Assembly (NCBI GenBank): GCA_024579835.1
Contig: CP102060.1
Location: forward strand, 62,001 to 126,000
Direction: 5' to 3'
DNA from: Clostridiaceae bacterium HFYG-1003
GTDB taxonomy: Bacteria > Bacillota > Clostridia > Clostridiales > Clostridiaceae
Length of the DNA: 64,000 bases
The translations under genes and the position numbers were made by a program. Below the pieces are notes generated by a model. That model did no database searches, was not told the origin of the DNA, and saw only the letters and a list, made by a program, of their open reading frames with translations. Within the stretch, counting starts at the first letter, position 1. Each line of letters begins with the position of its first letter. Shown in pieces: positions 1 to 8,218 of the stretch.

Positions 1-1
1 C

Positions 2-1738
2 AAAATCACCCTGAAGGAAGATTTCCCCAGGGTGTTCATGACGCGCCAGACGCCCAAGGACGGATCGCGCTACTTCGGTCCTTTCACCGACGTCAACTCC
101 GTGTATGAGACGCTGGAGTCCATCAAGGCCATTTATCCCATCCGGACCTGCAGCCGGACCATCCTGGAGGGGGGACCCTATACCAGGCCCTGCCTCAACT
201 ACCACATGGGCCTGTGCAAGGCGCCCTGTGCCGGCTATATTTCCAAGGCGGAATACGGCGCCATGATCGAGGAAATCATGGAGCTGCTCAACGGCGGCGA
301 TCCCGGCATGAAAAAGCAGCTCAAGCGCGACATGGAGGCAGCTGCGGAAGCGTTGGACTTTGAGCGGGCCGCCCGGCTGCGCGACCAGTACCTGGCCATT
401 GACAAGGTGCAGAAAAAGCAGAAAATCTACTTTGCCCAGAAGGAGTCTGACGAGGACTATGTGGCGCTTTTCCAGGACGAGACCGATACCTGCATTCAGG
501 TCTTCTTCCAGCGCGACGGCAAGATTCAGGGGCGGGAGCACTTCATTGTGACCGATACCCTGGATCAGTCCCCCGAGTCTCTGATGGGCGAGTTCCTGGA
601 ATCCTTCTACGGCAAGACTGCCTATATCCCCCGGATCATCTATTCCCAGGAAGTGGAGGAGCCGGAGCTGATCGAGCAGTTCCTGACCCTGAAGAAGGGC
701 ACTCAGGTCCGGCTGGAAGTTCCCCGCCGGGGCGACAAGAAGCGTCTGGTGGAGCTGGTGCGGCGCAACGCCGAAGTCACGCTGTCCGCGTTCAAGGGCA
801 AGATTCTCAAGGAAACCGCCCTGGGCGAGGAAGCCCTGGAATCCCTGGCCGCTTTGCTGGAACTCGAGGAATTCCCGCACCGCATTGAGTCCTTCGACAT
901 CTCCAACATCGCCGGTGTGGACAGCGTCGGCTCCATGGTGGTGTTTGAGGAGGGCAAGCCCAAGTCGTCCGACTACCGCCGCTTTAAGATCAAAACCGTT
1001 CAGGGACCCAATGACTACGACTCCCTGCGTGAAATCATGGTTCGGCGCTTCCAGCGCGGCCTGGAGGAAATTCAGCGAATGAAGGATTCCGAACTGGAAA
1101 TCCGGCAGGGCAAGTTCTCCTTCTTCCCGGACCTGATCCTGATGGATGGGGGCAAGGGCCAGGTGTCCCTGGCGGAGGACGTGCTGCGCGGCCTGAACCT
1201 GGAAATCCCGGTGGCCGGACTGGTCAAGGATGACCGCCACCGTACCCGGGGGCTGATCTACCGCAATCAGGAAATAAATCTGAGCGGCTACAGCAATGTG
1301 CTGCATTTCATCACCCGGATTCAGGACGAGGTCCACCGCTTTGCCATTACCTACCACCGCTCCTTGCGCAAGCGGACTCAGATCCGGTCCGTGCTGGACG
1401 ACATTCCGGGCATCGGCGAGCGCCGGCGCAAGAATCTGCTGCTGAAGTTTGGCAGCATTGAGGCCATCCGGGCCGCTTCCCTGGAGGAGCTGCAGTCCGT
1501 TCCGGCCATGGACAAACGCGCGGCTCTGGCGGTTCGGTCATTTTTCGATCCGCCGATACCAGAAGGCGACAGCAGTCAACGACTAACTGATCCGGCAGAG
1601 TCTCCGGAGAATCCGGCCGGGCCGGACCGGGATCTTCCGAAAAATGAAACGGACCGGATAGTGCCGGAGGCCGAACCGGAAGCAATAAACTGGGAGCAGT
1701 CGGAGTCCGGGGCTCAGCGGCCGGATCCGGAAACCTAG
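2..1738 (+). CDS. uvrC: UvrABC excinuclease subunit C (5'-truncated by window edge)
   Basis: UvrC makes the two incisions around a UvrB-bound DNA lesion in nucleotide excision repair. The reading frame is open from base 2 with no start codon, and the first visible residues (KITLKEDFPRV) match the region just after the GIY-YIG nuclease active site, so the true start lies upstream of the window. Visible parts in order are the end of the GIY-YIG region, a UVR motif (ALDFERAARLRDQ) that contacts UvrB, the RNase H-like C-terminal nuclease with ESFDISNIAG, and a helix-hairpin-helix domain (LDDIPGIGERRRKNLLLKFG). After the HhH there is an unusual acidic, proline-rich tail of about 60 residues that most UvrC proteins lack. 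The position upstream of murB and the rapZ cluster is the usual clostridial order. Confidence 0.97.
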   Translation, partial: KITLKEDFPRVFMTRQTPKDGSRYFGPFTDVNSVYETLESIKAIYPIRTCSRTILEGGPYTRPCLNYHMGLCKAPCAGYISKAEYGAMIEEIMELLNGGDPGMKKQLKRDMEAAAEALDFERAARLRDQYLAIDKVQKKQKIYFAQKESDEDYVALFQDETDTCIQVFFQRDGKIQGREHFIVTDTLDQSPESLMGEFLESFYGKTAYIPRIIYSQEVEEPELIEQFLTLKKGTQVRLEVPRRGDKKRLVELVRRNAEVTLSAFKGKILKETALGEEALESLAALLELEEFPHRIESFDISNIAGVDSVGSMVVFEEGKPKSSDYRRFKIKTVQGPNDYDSLREIMVRRFQRGLEEIQRMKDSELEIRQGKFSFFPDLILMDGGKGQVSLAEDVLRGLNLEIPVAGLVKDDRHRTRGLIYRNQEINLSGYSNVLHFITRIQDEVHRFAITYHRSLRKRTQIRSVLDDIPGIGERRRKNLLLKFGSIEAIRAASLEELQSVPAMDKRAALAVRSFFDPPIPEGDSSQRLTDPAESPENPAGPDRDLPKNETDRIVPEAEPEAINWEQSESGAQRPDPET

Positions 1739-1798
1739 ACCTCATCAGGCTTTCGAGCCTTCTTCAGGCAATTTGGACAAGACAGATCCGCCGGACTA

Positions 1799-1828
1799 TT
1801 TCCGAAGCAGGTCACTCTGGTATATAAT
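1799..1828 (+). promoter_or_regulatory. Putative promoter of murB
   Basis: A TATAAT box sits at 1823-1828, preceded by TGG and a poor -35 (TTCCGA, 17-bp spacer). It resembles the extended -10 promoters seen elsewhere in the window. Transcription would start near 1835 and give a leader of about 140 nt before murB. Confidence 0.5.
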
Positions 1829-1839
1829 AGATTGAAGTG

Positions 1840-1935
1840 TTATGGCAGATTGCCGTAAGATATAACAGGATGCAGGGAACCCCTGATCCAAAGAAAACCC
1901 TGCACTGGGTGAGCGGACGGCCGGTCCCTCAGGGG
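1840..1935 (+). promoter_or_regulatory. Structured murB leader with interleaved helices (candidate pseudoknot)
   Basis: Three helices can be read directly. The first is a hairpin, 1840-1847 with 1851-1858. The second is a perfect 7-bp pairing of 1871-1877 (TGCAGGG) with 1898-1904. The third is a perfect 7-bp pairing of 1880-1886 (CCCCTGA) with 1929-1935. The second and third interlock, which is the topology of an H-type pseudoknot. A small hairpin (GGAC/GTCC, 1915-1918 with 1924-1927) lies in the last loop. A competing GGGG/CCCC pairing (1932-1935 with 1945-1948) and a CTCC (1943-1946) facing the GGAG ribosome site (1965-1968) suggest a possible switch. I do not recognise a known riboswitch class. 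Confidence 0.4.
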
Positions 1936-1973
1936 CTGCCGCCTCCCCGGCTAGTATGAAAGTTGGAGTTAAC

Positions 1974-2900
1974 ATGAATCAATATTTAGAATTTGCCAAA
2001 CGGCTGGAGGCTTGCCTTCCCCAGGAGAAAATCCTGATTGACGAGCCGATGAAAAACCACACGAATTTCAAGTTGGGCGGACCGGCCGATATTATGGTCC
2101 TGCCCTCTTCCCAGTCGGAACTGGAATGCATCCTGAGCCAGGCGCGTCAGGAGGACATTCCCTGTTTCATTATCGGCAACGGCTCCAACCTGGTGGTCCG
2201 CGACGGCGGAATCCGAGGACTGGTGATCAAGCTGGAACAGCTCAATCAGATCCGGGTAGAAGGGGACTGCATCATTGCCGATTCCGGCGCGGAGCTCAAA
2301 AAATTATCCGATCTGGCCCTGACTCATCACCTGTCCGGACTGGAGTTTGCCTGCGGCATCCCGGGAACCCTGGGCGGCGCCGTCTTTATGAACGCCGGTG
2401 CCTATGACGGGGAGATGAGCCATGTTCTGGAATCCGTCACCATCGTCACCCCGCAGGGGGAGAAGCAGGTGCTGACCCGGGATGAGCTGGAACTGGGCTA
2501 CCGGACCTCCCGGGTGAAGACCCGCGGGGATATCGTCATTCAGGCCCGCATGAAGCTGACCCCGGGATCCTATGACTCGATCCAGGCCCGGATCGCCGAC
2601 CTGACCAAAAAACGCGAGGACAAGCAGCCACTGGAATATCCATCCGCCGGGTCCACCTTTAAGCGGCCCGTTGGCCACTATGCCGGAAAACTGATTCAGG
2701 ACGCCGGACTCAAAGGCTATGAACATAACGGCGCGGCAGTGTCCGACAAGCACTCCGGCTTCATCATCAACAAGAACAACGCCACCGCTCAGGATGTGCT
2801 GGAGCTTATCGCCTTCGTCCAGAAGACGGTACGGGACCTCTACGAGATCCAGCTGGATCCGGAAGTTCTGATCGTTGGCGAAGATCTCAAGCAGAACTGA
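1974..2900 (+). CDS. murB: UDP-N-acetylenolpyruvoylglucosamine reductase MurB
   Basis: MurB is the cytosolic FAD enzyme that uses NADPH to reduce enolpyruvyl-UDP-GlcNAc to UDP-MurNAc in peptidoglycan synthesis. The protein has the FAD-binding PCMH fold (NHTNFKLGGPADIMV, then GNGSNLVVRDGGIRGLVI), the GLEFACGIPGTLGGAVFMNAGAY segment split across the FAD site, and the C-terminal catalytic part (YPSAGSTFKRP, with the proton-donating Ser) and GAAVSDKHSGFIIN. The length of 308 residues is normal. I chose ATG 1974 over the in-frame ATG 1956 because GGAG at 1965-1968 is well spaced for 1974, while nothing resembling a ribosome site precedes 1956. It follows uvrC but has its own promoter and long leader. 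Confidence 0.96.
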   Translation: MNQYLEFAKRLEACLPQEKILIDEPMKNHTNFKLGGPADIMVLPSSQSELECILSQARQEDIPCFIIGNGSNLVVRDGGIRGLVIKLEQLNQIRVEGDCIIADSGAELKKLSDLALTHHLSGLEFACGIPGTLGGAVFMNAGAYDGEMSHVLESVTIVTPQGEKQVLTRDELELGYRTSRVKTRGDIVIQARMKLTPGSYDSIQARIADLTKKREDKQPLEYPSAGSTFKRPVGHYAGKLIQDAGLKGYEHNGAAVSDKHSGFIINKNNATAQDVLELIAFVQKTVRDLYEIQLDPEVLIVGEDLKQN

Positions 2901-3096
2901 TCCGCTATCTTCTATGCCAGTCATCCAGCCCCCGGACTATCCACGATCTGGCGGATCATCAGGGTCTTTACGGATTATCATGGTTTTACGGACCATCCCG
3001 AGTCTTTGCGGACCAAATAGAGCCACTTAGCATTGCCCGCCGTTGAGCGGGCAATGCTGCGTTGGAATAAAAAATACAACCGGAAACCAGACCATC

Positions 3097-3137
3097 GGCA
3101 CCAGCTCGGGCAATAGCCCTTGCGGGTGTCTTTTTTT
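3097..3137 (+). terminator. Rho-independent terminator after murB
   Basis: The hairpin has outer arms GGCACC/GGTGTC and inner arms GGGC/GCCC around AATA, followed by seven T residues (3131-3137). Confidence 0.7.
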
Positions 3138-3447
3138 AACAGTTCATGCCCCCGGAGATATCGATGGAACCGATCCAGCCTCTGACGGGATGGGTGAACA
3201 GCAGCCGGATGGAATCAGTCGGGGGCAGTGGAATCCGGACGGGACAGAGAGAAGTAAATGGGGACAGACGGGTACAGTCGGGTACAGTCTGGCACAGAGA
3301 GAAACAGGCGGAGACAGACAGGTTCAGACGAGACCAGACGGAAGCAGCGGCAGCGGAACCGTTCAGAAAGAAATGGAAATATCACTTGGAATGATTCAAA
3401 AAAACTTTGGCTGTTACCGAAAAGGTGATGAATTTACAAATAAAAAA

Positions 3448-3456
3448 TGGTATAAT
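3448..3456 (+). promoter_or_regulatory. Extended -10 promoter of first exporter
   Basis: TGGTATAAT at 3448-3456 is a consensus extended -10, about 38 bp before the TTG start. No good -35 is visible at the proper distance. Confidence 0.6.
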
Positions 3457-3494
3457 GCTTATTCGAATAAACAAAAGTTAAAGGGGCGTTCGAT

Positions 3495-4943
3495 TTGGAA
3501 ACTGCAAATACATCTACGAAACAATACGAAGGCAATGACAGGCTGCTGCTGGGCATCGTCCTTGGCGTCATTACCTTCTGGCTTTTTGCCCAGACTACGC
3601 TTAACATTGCGCCTGCGATGCGGGAGGATCTGGCCATTGACGTGAGCAGCAGCAATCTGGCTGTCAGCATCACCGCGCTGTTTTCCGGGATTTTCATCGT
3701 TGTCTTCGGGGGCATCAGCGACCGTGTCGGCCGACTCCGGATTACCCGGATCGGTCTTGGACTGAGCATTCTGGGATCACTGCTGATTGCGCTGTCACCT
3801 TCCGGCGCTCCCTTGTTTCTCATTGCCGGACGGATTATTCAGGGCCTGTCCGCTGCCTGCATCATGCCGAGCACCCTGGCGCTGATTAAGAGCTATTACT
3901 CCGGAGCGGCACGCCAGCGCGCGGTCAGCTACTGGTCCATTGGTTCCTGGGGAGGATCGGGTCTGTGCTCTCTGTTCGGCGGCATTCTGGCTTCCACCAT
4001 CGGCTGGCGCTGGATTTTCTGGATTTCGATTCTGGTCGCGGTGATGAGCTATGTCCTGCTGGCTGGTACTCCGGAAAGCCACAGCGAGGGTTCCCAGTCC
4101 GGGAAAGGTGTGGATCTCCCCGGCATTTTATCTTTTATGGTCGGCATGGTCGCCTGGAATGTTGTCATCGGCCAGGGTGCCCGGCTGGGCTGGGTGAGCC
4201 CGCTCACCCTGGGATTGGGGGTTCTGGCTCTGGCCGCCCTGGCAGTTTTCTTCCGGATCGAGAAGCTGTCCGCCGCTCCCTTCATCGATTTCAAACTGTT
4301 TGCCAACAAAACCTACACCGGGGCGACGCTGTCGAATTTTCTCCTGAACGGTGCCGCCGGCACGCTCATGGTTGCCCTGTCCCTGGTCCAGATCGCGGCC
4401 GGCATGTCATCGTTTCAGGCGGGTATGCTTACCATCGGCTATCTGATTGCGATCCTTCTGACCATCCGGGTAGGGGAGAAGCTCCTCCAGAAATGGGGGG
4501 CTCGCAAGCCGATGCTTCTGGGCAGCGCCATCACCGGTCTTGGCATTTTCCTCCTGTCCTTCACGTTCATTCTTGCCAGCCAGTATATCTTTCTGGCCGT
4601 CATCGGCTTCACCCTGTTCGGCATCGGTCTTGGCTTTTACGCCACACCGTCCACGGATGCGGCCCTGTCCACGGTGCCGGCGGAGAAAGCCGGTTCCGCC
4701 TCCGGGATCTACAAAATGGCATCCTCGCTGGGCGCGGCCTTTGGCGTTGCGATCTCCGCCGCGCTGTTTACCGTGCTGAGCAATGGCCACGTTGAATTTC
4801 TGGAAGGGCTGTTCTGGGGCCGGCAGGACAATATCGCCGTTCGCTACGCCGCTGCCATTGCGCTGCTGTTTAACCTCTTCATGGTCCTGGTTGCCATCAT
4901 TTCCATCCTGGCGACGGTACCGCCTGCCAAAGCCAAAGCTTAG
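3495..4943 (+). CDS. MFS multidrug exporter, NorB-like (first of tandem pair)
   Basis: A drug:H+ antiporter of the 14-helix DHA2 type in the cytoplasmic membrane. The sequence resembles staphylococcal NorB (quinolone and biocide efflux) through its length: FWLFAQTTLNIAP, NLAVSITALFSG, motif A (GGISDRVGRLRITRIG), RIIQGLSAACIMPSTLALIK, SYWSIGSWGGSGL and YATPSTDAALSTVPAEKAG. Length is 482 residues. The start is TTG 3495, set by AAAGGGG (3480-3486) upstream; no ATG fits better. The next gene is a close paralog only 100 bp downstream, so this is a local duplication and the pair may be co-transcribed. The substrate cannot be read from sequence. Confidence 0.88.
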   Translation: METANTSTKQYEGNDRLLLGIVLGVITFWLFAQTTLNIAPAMREDLAIDVSSSNLAVSITALFSGIFIVVFGGISDRVGRLRITRIGLGLSILGSLLIALSPSGAPLFLIAGRIIQGLSAACIMPSTLALIKSYYSGAARQRAVSYWSIGSWGGSGLCSLFGGILASTIGWRWIFWISILVAVMSYVLLAGTPESHSEGSQSGKGVDLPGILSFMVGMVAWNVVIGQGARLGWVSPLTLGLGVLALAALAVFFRIEKLSAAPFIDFKLFANKTYTGATLSNFLLNGAAGTLMVALSLVQIAAGMSSFQAGMLTIGYLIAILLTIRVGEKLLQKWGARKPMLLGSAITGLGIFLLSFTFILASQYIFLAVIGFTLFGIGLGFYATPSTDAALSTVPAEKAGSASGIYKMASSLGAAFGVAISAALFTVLSNGHVEFLEGLFWGRQDNIAVRYAAAIALLFNLFMVLVAIISILATVPPAKAKA

Positions 4944-5043
4944 CAGCCATCCGTGCCAGATGGACCAGACGGCTGCCTGAACGGATCGGACTCTGATTCA
5001 TCGCACCATTTGAAATCCAATCAAGAAAGATAGGGAGATGCAC

Positions 5044-6525
5044 ATGAAGCAAAATAAAACCTCAGCCCGGGAATACCGGGGCACGAATCAGCTGCTCATC
5101 GGAATCGTGCTGGCTGTTCTCACGTTTTCTCTGTTTGCTCAGACCACTCTGAACATTGCGCCCACGATGCGGGCCGACCTTGGCATCGATATGACCAGCA
5201 GCAACCTGGCGGTGAGCATCACCGCGCTGTTCTCCGGCATGTTTATCGTCGTCCTGGGCGGCATCAGTGATCGGATCGGCCGGGTCCGGATCATCCGGAT
5301 CGGACTGACGCTGAGCATCATTGGATCGGCCCTCATCGCGCTGTCACCCACCGGAACCGCCGCTTTCCTCATTCTTGGCCGAGTCATTCAGGGACTGTCG
5401 GCTGCCTGCATCATGCCCAGCACGCTGGCTCTGATCAAGACTTACTACCAGGGAGCCGACCGGCAGCGAGCCATCAGCTACTTCTCCATGGGCTCCTGGG
5501 GCGGTTCCGGACTGACCTCGCTCTTTGGCGGTCTTCTGGCGACCACCATCGGCTGGCGCTGGATCTTCTGGATCTCCGTCGCGGCGGCCCTTTTGAGCCT
5601 GACACTGATCCAGGGCACTCCGGAAAGCAGGCAGGCGTCTTCCGGATCAGCCCGGGGATATGATGTGCCGGGGATTCTGACCTTCATGCTGGGGATGGTG
5701 GCACTGAACCTGGTCATCGGCCAGGGCGCCAGTCTGGGCTGGACCAGCACGGCAGTAATCGGACTGGCCGTGGTCGCCGTTGCTGCCCTGGGTGCGTTCT
5801 TCATCATCGAGCGCAAAGCATCGGTGCCCTTCATCGATTTTGGGCTGTTCCGCAACCGGATGTACCGGGGAGCAACCCTGTCCAATTTCCTGCTCAACTC
5901 CGCCGCCGGTACCCTCATGGTCACCCTGTCCCTCGTACAGATCGGAGCCGGAATGACTTCGTTCGAAGCGGGCCTTCTGACCATCGGCTATCTGATCGCG
6001 ATTCTGATCACCATCCGAATCGGTGAGAAGCTGCTTCAGAAATGGGGACCCCGCCGTCCCATGCTCCTGGGCAGCGCCATCACCGGCCTGGGCATTCTGC
6101 TGCTGACCTTCACCTTTCTCCTGGCCAGTCAGTATCGGATCGTCGCCACCATCGGCTTCACCCTGTTCGGCACCGGTCTGGGTTTCTATGCCACCCCCTC
6201 GACGGATGCGGCGCTGTCCACCGTGCCGGCTGAGCAGGCTGGATCCGCAGCCGGAATCTATAAAATGTCTTCTTCCCTGGGCGCGGCGCTTGGCATCGCC
6301 ATCTCCGCCGCTCTCTTTACCGGTCTGACCAATGGAGACATAGTTTTTGCCGAAGGACTCTTCCTCGGCCGGGTTGACAACATTGTAGTTCGATTTGCCG
6401 CCGCCATCGCGCTGCTGTTCAACCTGATCATGGTTCTGCTGGCCATCTCATCGATTCTTCTGACCATCCCGGCATCCGGAACAGCAGATGCAACGGAAGC
6501 GACGGCTCAGGTGAAAAAACAGTAA
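5044..6525 (+). CDS. MFS multidrug exporter, NorB-like (second of tandem pair)
   Basis: Paralog of the preceding gene and collinear over the whole length, with the same DHA2/NorB signatures (GGISDRIGRVRIIRIG motif A, YFSMGSWGGSGL, YATPSTDAALSTVPAEQAG). Predicted length is 493 residues with about 14 membrane helices. I prefer ATG 5044 over ATG 5038 because AGGGAG (5032-5037) abuts 5038 but is six bases from 5044. The copies differ mainly in the N-terminal tail and the loop after helix 6, which suggests an old duplication with possible divergence in substrate or regulation. A strong terminator follows at 6615. Confidence 0.88.
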   Translation: MKQNKTSAREYRGTNQLLIGIVLAVLTFSLFAQTTLNIAPTMRADLGIDMTSSNLAVSITALFSGMFIVVLGGISDRIGRVRIIRIGLTLSIIGSALIALSPTGTAAFLILGRVIQGLSAACIMPSTLALIKTYYQGADRQRAISYFSMGSWGGSGLTSLFGGLLATTIGWRWIFWISVAAALLSLTLIQGTPESRQASSGSARGYDVPGILTFMLGMVALNLVIGQGASLGWTSTAVIGLAVVAVAALGAFFIIERKASVPFIDFGLFRNRMYRGATLSNFLLNSAAGTLMVTLSLVQIGAGMTSFEAGLLTIGYLIAILITIRIGEKLLQKWGPRRPMLLGSAITGLGILLLTFTFLLASQYRIVATIGFTLFGTGLGFYATPSTDAALSTVPAEQAGSAAGIYKMSSSLGAALGIAISAALFTGLTNGDIVFAEGLFLGRVDNIVVRFAAAIALLFNLIMVLLAISSILLTIPASGTADATEATAQVKKQ

Positions 6526-6614
6526 GCCCTCATCATAAACGGCATCTGGGAAAAACGCAGAGGCAGTCGATGCCCCTGAGAAATCCAGCACCTACGAAGT
6601 CCATGAAATCACCC

Positions 6615-6664
6615 AAGACCCGAAAGACCGGCGCTACATTGCGCCGGACTTCCGGGTCTTTTTC
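6615..6664 (+). terminator. Rho-independent terminator of exporter pair
   Basis: A long stem of GACCCG...CGGGTC outside CCGGCGC/GCGCCGG (loop TACATT), followed by TTTTT. Confidence 0.85.
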
Positions 6665-6730
6665 GGTTCGGACTGCTAAAATCCGGCGCAGACAACCCTG
6701 AACCCGATTCTGTCGGCCAGTGTTCAGCGC

Positions 6731-6761
6731 TCGACATGTGCTCTGTATTGTGGGTTATAAT
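6731..6761 (+). promoter_or_regulatory. Putative promoter upstream of the desulfhydrase leader
   Basis: TCGACA (6731-6736), a 19-bp spacer and TATAAT (6756-6761). It lies 270 bp before the desulfhydrase gene, implying a long leader that includes a hairpin and a small open frame. Confidence 0.4.
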
Positions 6762-6832
6762 GATGTTGTATGAATGACAGCAATGACAGATCTGACAGTA
6801 ATGACCTGAAAGACTGAGATGGTCTGATGGAC

Positions 6833-6864
6833 GAAAAAAAGAGCAGTCGGGGAAACTGCTCTCA
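6833..6864 (-). terminator. Hairpin with T tract on the minus strand
   Basis: AGAGCAGT (6840-6847) pairs with ACTGCTCT (6855-6862) around a short loop. On the minus strand the stem is followed by seven T residues, so it would stop leftward transcription. No minus-strand gene lies just to the right, so it may instead be an element of the plus-strand leader. Confidence 0.45.
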
Positions 6865-6896
6865 GGGGAAATGTACTAATCGTGTAAGGGGGAAAT

Positions 6897-6965
6897 ATGA
6901 AAATATCGGTTGTGCGAACTGCTATTTTCTGTACTTCTAATATACCATGGCCTGGATTTTATTGA
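6897..6965 (+). CDS. Possible 22-residue leader peptide
   Basis: A short open frame beginning MKISVVRTAIF with an excellent ribosome site (TAAGGGGG, about 4 bases before ATG). Its TGA stop falls inside the first bases of the Fur box. It lies in the leader of the desulfhydrase gene. It contains one Cys and one Trp but no obvious run of regulatory codons. It may be chance. Confidence 0.3.
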   Translation: MKISVVRTAIFCTSNIPWPGFY

Positions 6966-6977
6966 TAGTCATTATCA
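6963..6977. promoter_or_regulatory. Fur-type operator (7-1-7 box)
   Basis: TGATAGTCATTATCA matches the Gram-positive Fur box TGATAATnATTATCA at 14 of 15 positions. It sits 54 bp before the chosen start of the D-cysteine desulfhydrase gene. The bases that separate Fur from PerR and Zur boxes (the outer TGA/TCA) favour Fur. Confidence 0.7.
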
Positions 6978-7030
6978 TTAACGTGTCGTGAACAAAGCGT
7001 TAGAATTTCGTGACGAAAGAAGGAGAGAGC

Positions 7031-8017
7031 ATGAAGGATATTACACAAGCTCGGCTGAAGTTGGCGAATCTGCCCACCCGGATCGATCCTCTGGAGAATA
7101 CTTCCCAGTGGCTGGGGCGCAATCTGTGGATCAAACGGGATGATCAGACGGGGCTGGAGCTGTCCGGCAACAAGGTCCGCAAGCTGGAATTTGCCCTGGC
7201 CGAAGCACTGGCGCAAGGAGCCGATACCATTGTCACCACGGGCGGCATTCAGTCCAACCATGCCCGGGCAACAGCGGCAGCCTGCGTCCGACTGGGGCTG
7301 GAATGTCACTTGATCCTGGCAGCGGATGAGAAGCAGCCGCTGGATGGCAACTATCTGCTGGATGATCTTCTGGGAGCCAGGATTCGGTTTGTGTCCGCCA
7401 GGGACTACGCCGAGCGGCTGTCGGAGATCATGGAGCAGGCAAAGGCCGCTCTGATCGCGCAGGGCCGGACACCCTACCTGATTCCGGTCGGTGCGTCCAA
7501 TGGCATCGGTACCTTTGGCTACTATGCTGCCTGGCAGGAAATTATGGAGCAGGAAAAAACCCTGGGCATTACCTTTGACCATGTGGTCTGCGCCGTCGGA
7601 TCCGGCGGGACCTGTGCCGGACTGATGCTGGGGAATGCGGCACTGGGTTCAGGCCGGCAGGTGACCGGTATACCCATTGCCGGGGATGCGGCCTATTTCC
7701 GGGACCGGATTCTGGCCATCACCCAGGAATTTTCCGGGTATCAGGGACCCATTGATTTGCCGGCAGAACAGATCCGGCTCATTGACGGTTATGTCGGACG
7801 GGGTTATGCGCTGTCCACTGCCGAGGAGCTGGAGTTTCTCCGCACCTTCGGCCGGACAGAAGGCATTGTACTGGATCCGGTCTACACCGGAAAAGCCATG
7901 CGCGGCCTGCTGACCGAACTGGAGAAGGACAGCCACTGGTTCCAGGGAGCCGAAAACATTCTGTTCATCCATACCGGCGGACTGTTCGGACTCTTCCCCA
8001 AGCGCTTTCAGTTCTAG
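7031..8017 (+). CDS. dcyD: D-cysteine desulfhydrase / ACC deaminase family PLP enzyme
   Basis: A fold-type II PLP enzyme of the DcyD / 1-aminocyclopropane-1-carboxylate deaminase family; the usual bacterial reaction is D-cysteine to pyruvate, H2S and ammonia. Visible features are the N-terminal LWIKRDDQTGLELSGNKVRK segment, with the Schiff-base Lys in SGNKVRKLE, the GGIQSNHARATAAA substrate loop, a glycine-rich phosphate loop (GSGGTCAGL) and a C-terminal HTGGLFGLF. Length is 328 residues. ATG 7031 is preferred over GTG 7010 because AAGGAG (7020-7025) is correctly spaced only for 7031. The Fur box upstream suggests iron-dependent control, perhaps linking sulfide release to Fe-S assembly. ACC deaminase activity cannot be excluded from sequence alone. 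Confidence 0.85.
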   Translation: MKDITQARLKLANLPTRIDPLENTSQWLGRNLWIKRDDQTGLELSGNKVRKLEFALAEALAQGADTIVTTGGIQSNHARATAAACVRLGLECHLILAADEKQPLDGNYLLDDLLGARIRFVSARDYAERLSEIMEQAKAALIAQGRTPYLIPVGASNGIGTFGYYAAWQEIMEQEKTLGITFDHVVCAVGSGGTCAGLMLGNAALGSGRQVTGIPIAGDAAYFRDRILAITQEFSGYQGPIDLPAEQIRLIDGYVGRGYALSTAEELEFLRTFGRTEGIVLDPVYTGKAMRGLLTELEKDSHWFQGAENILFIHTGGLFGLFPKRFQF

Positions 8018-8067
8018 GACCCTGCTCCCGTTCCCTTGGCGGAGGACTTGCCGCCAGGAAGCTGCAA

Positions 8068-8109
8068 AAAACCGGACAGCCGATCCTGCGGGATCGGCTG
8101 TCCGGTTTT
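8068..8109. terminator. Bidirectional terminator between convergent genes
   Basis: A perfect 19-bp inverted repeat (AAAACCGGACAGCCGATCC, loop TGCG) with A and T tracts at its ends, placed between the plus-strand desulfhydrase and the minus-strand lipoprotein. Confidence 0.9.
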
Positions 8110-8218
8110 GCGCATTGAACATTTAACAGTGAATGTTGAGCGGTTGAGCAGCTGTGATCCCGAACCGCCGGTGATGGCACGACGGGCTTGTGGCCACAGG
8201 GTTCCGAGCCAGATGTGA

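Larger units (their letters stand above)
2901..3494. other. 594-bp intergenic region with hairpins and GACAG-rich degenerate repeats
   Basis: No credible gene is present. It holds a perfect 12-bp inverted repeat at 3029-3058 with no T tract, a terminator at 3097-3137, and about 120 bp (3233-3350) of degenerate direct repeats built on GACAGACGG/GGTACAGTC. The open frames here have no ribosome site and run out of frame into the exporter gene. Confidence 0.6.

Noticed and set aside
1347-1745. Minus-strand frame over the uvrC tail
   Set aside because: Proline/arginine-rich mirror of the low-complexity uvrC C-terminus.
3043-3645. A plus-strand 200-codon frame crossing into the first exporter
   Set aside because: No ribosome site, repeat-derived sequence and out of frame with the exporter.
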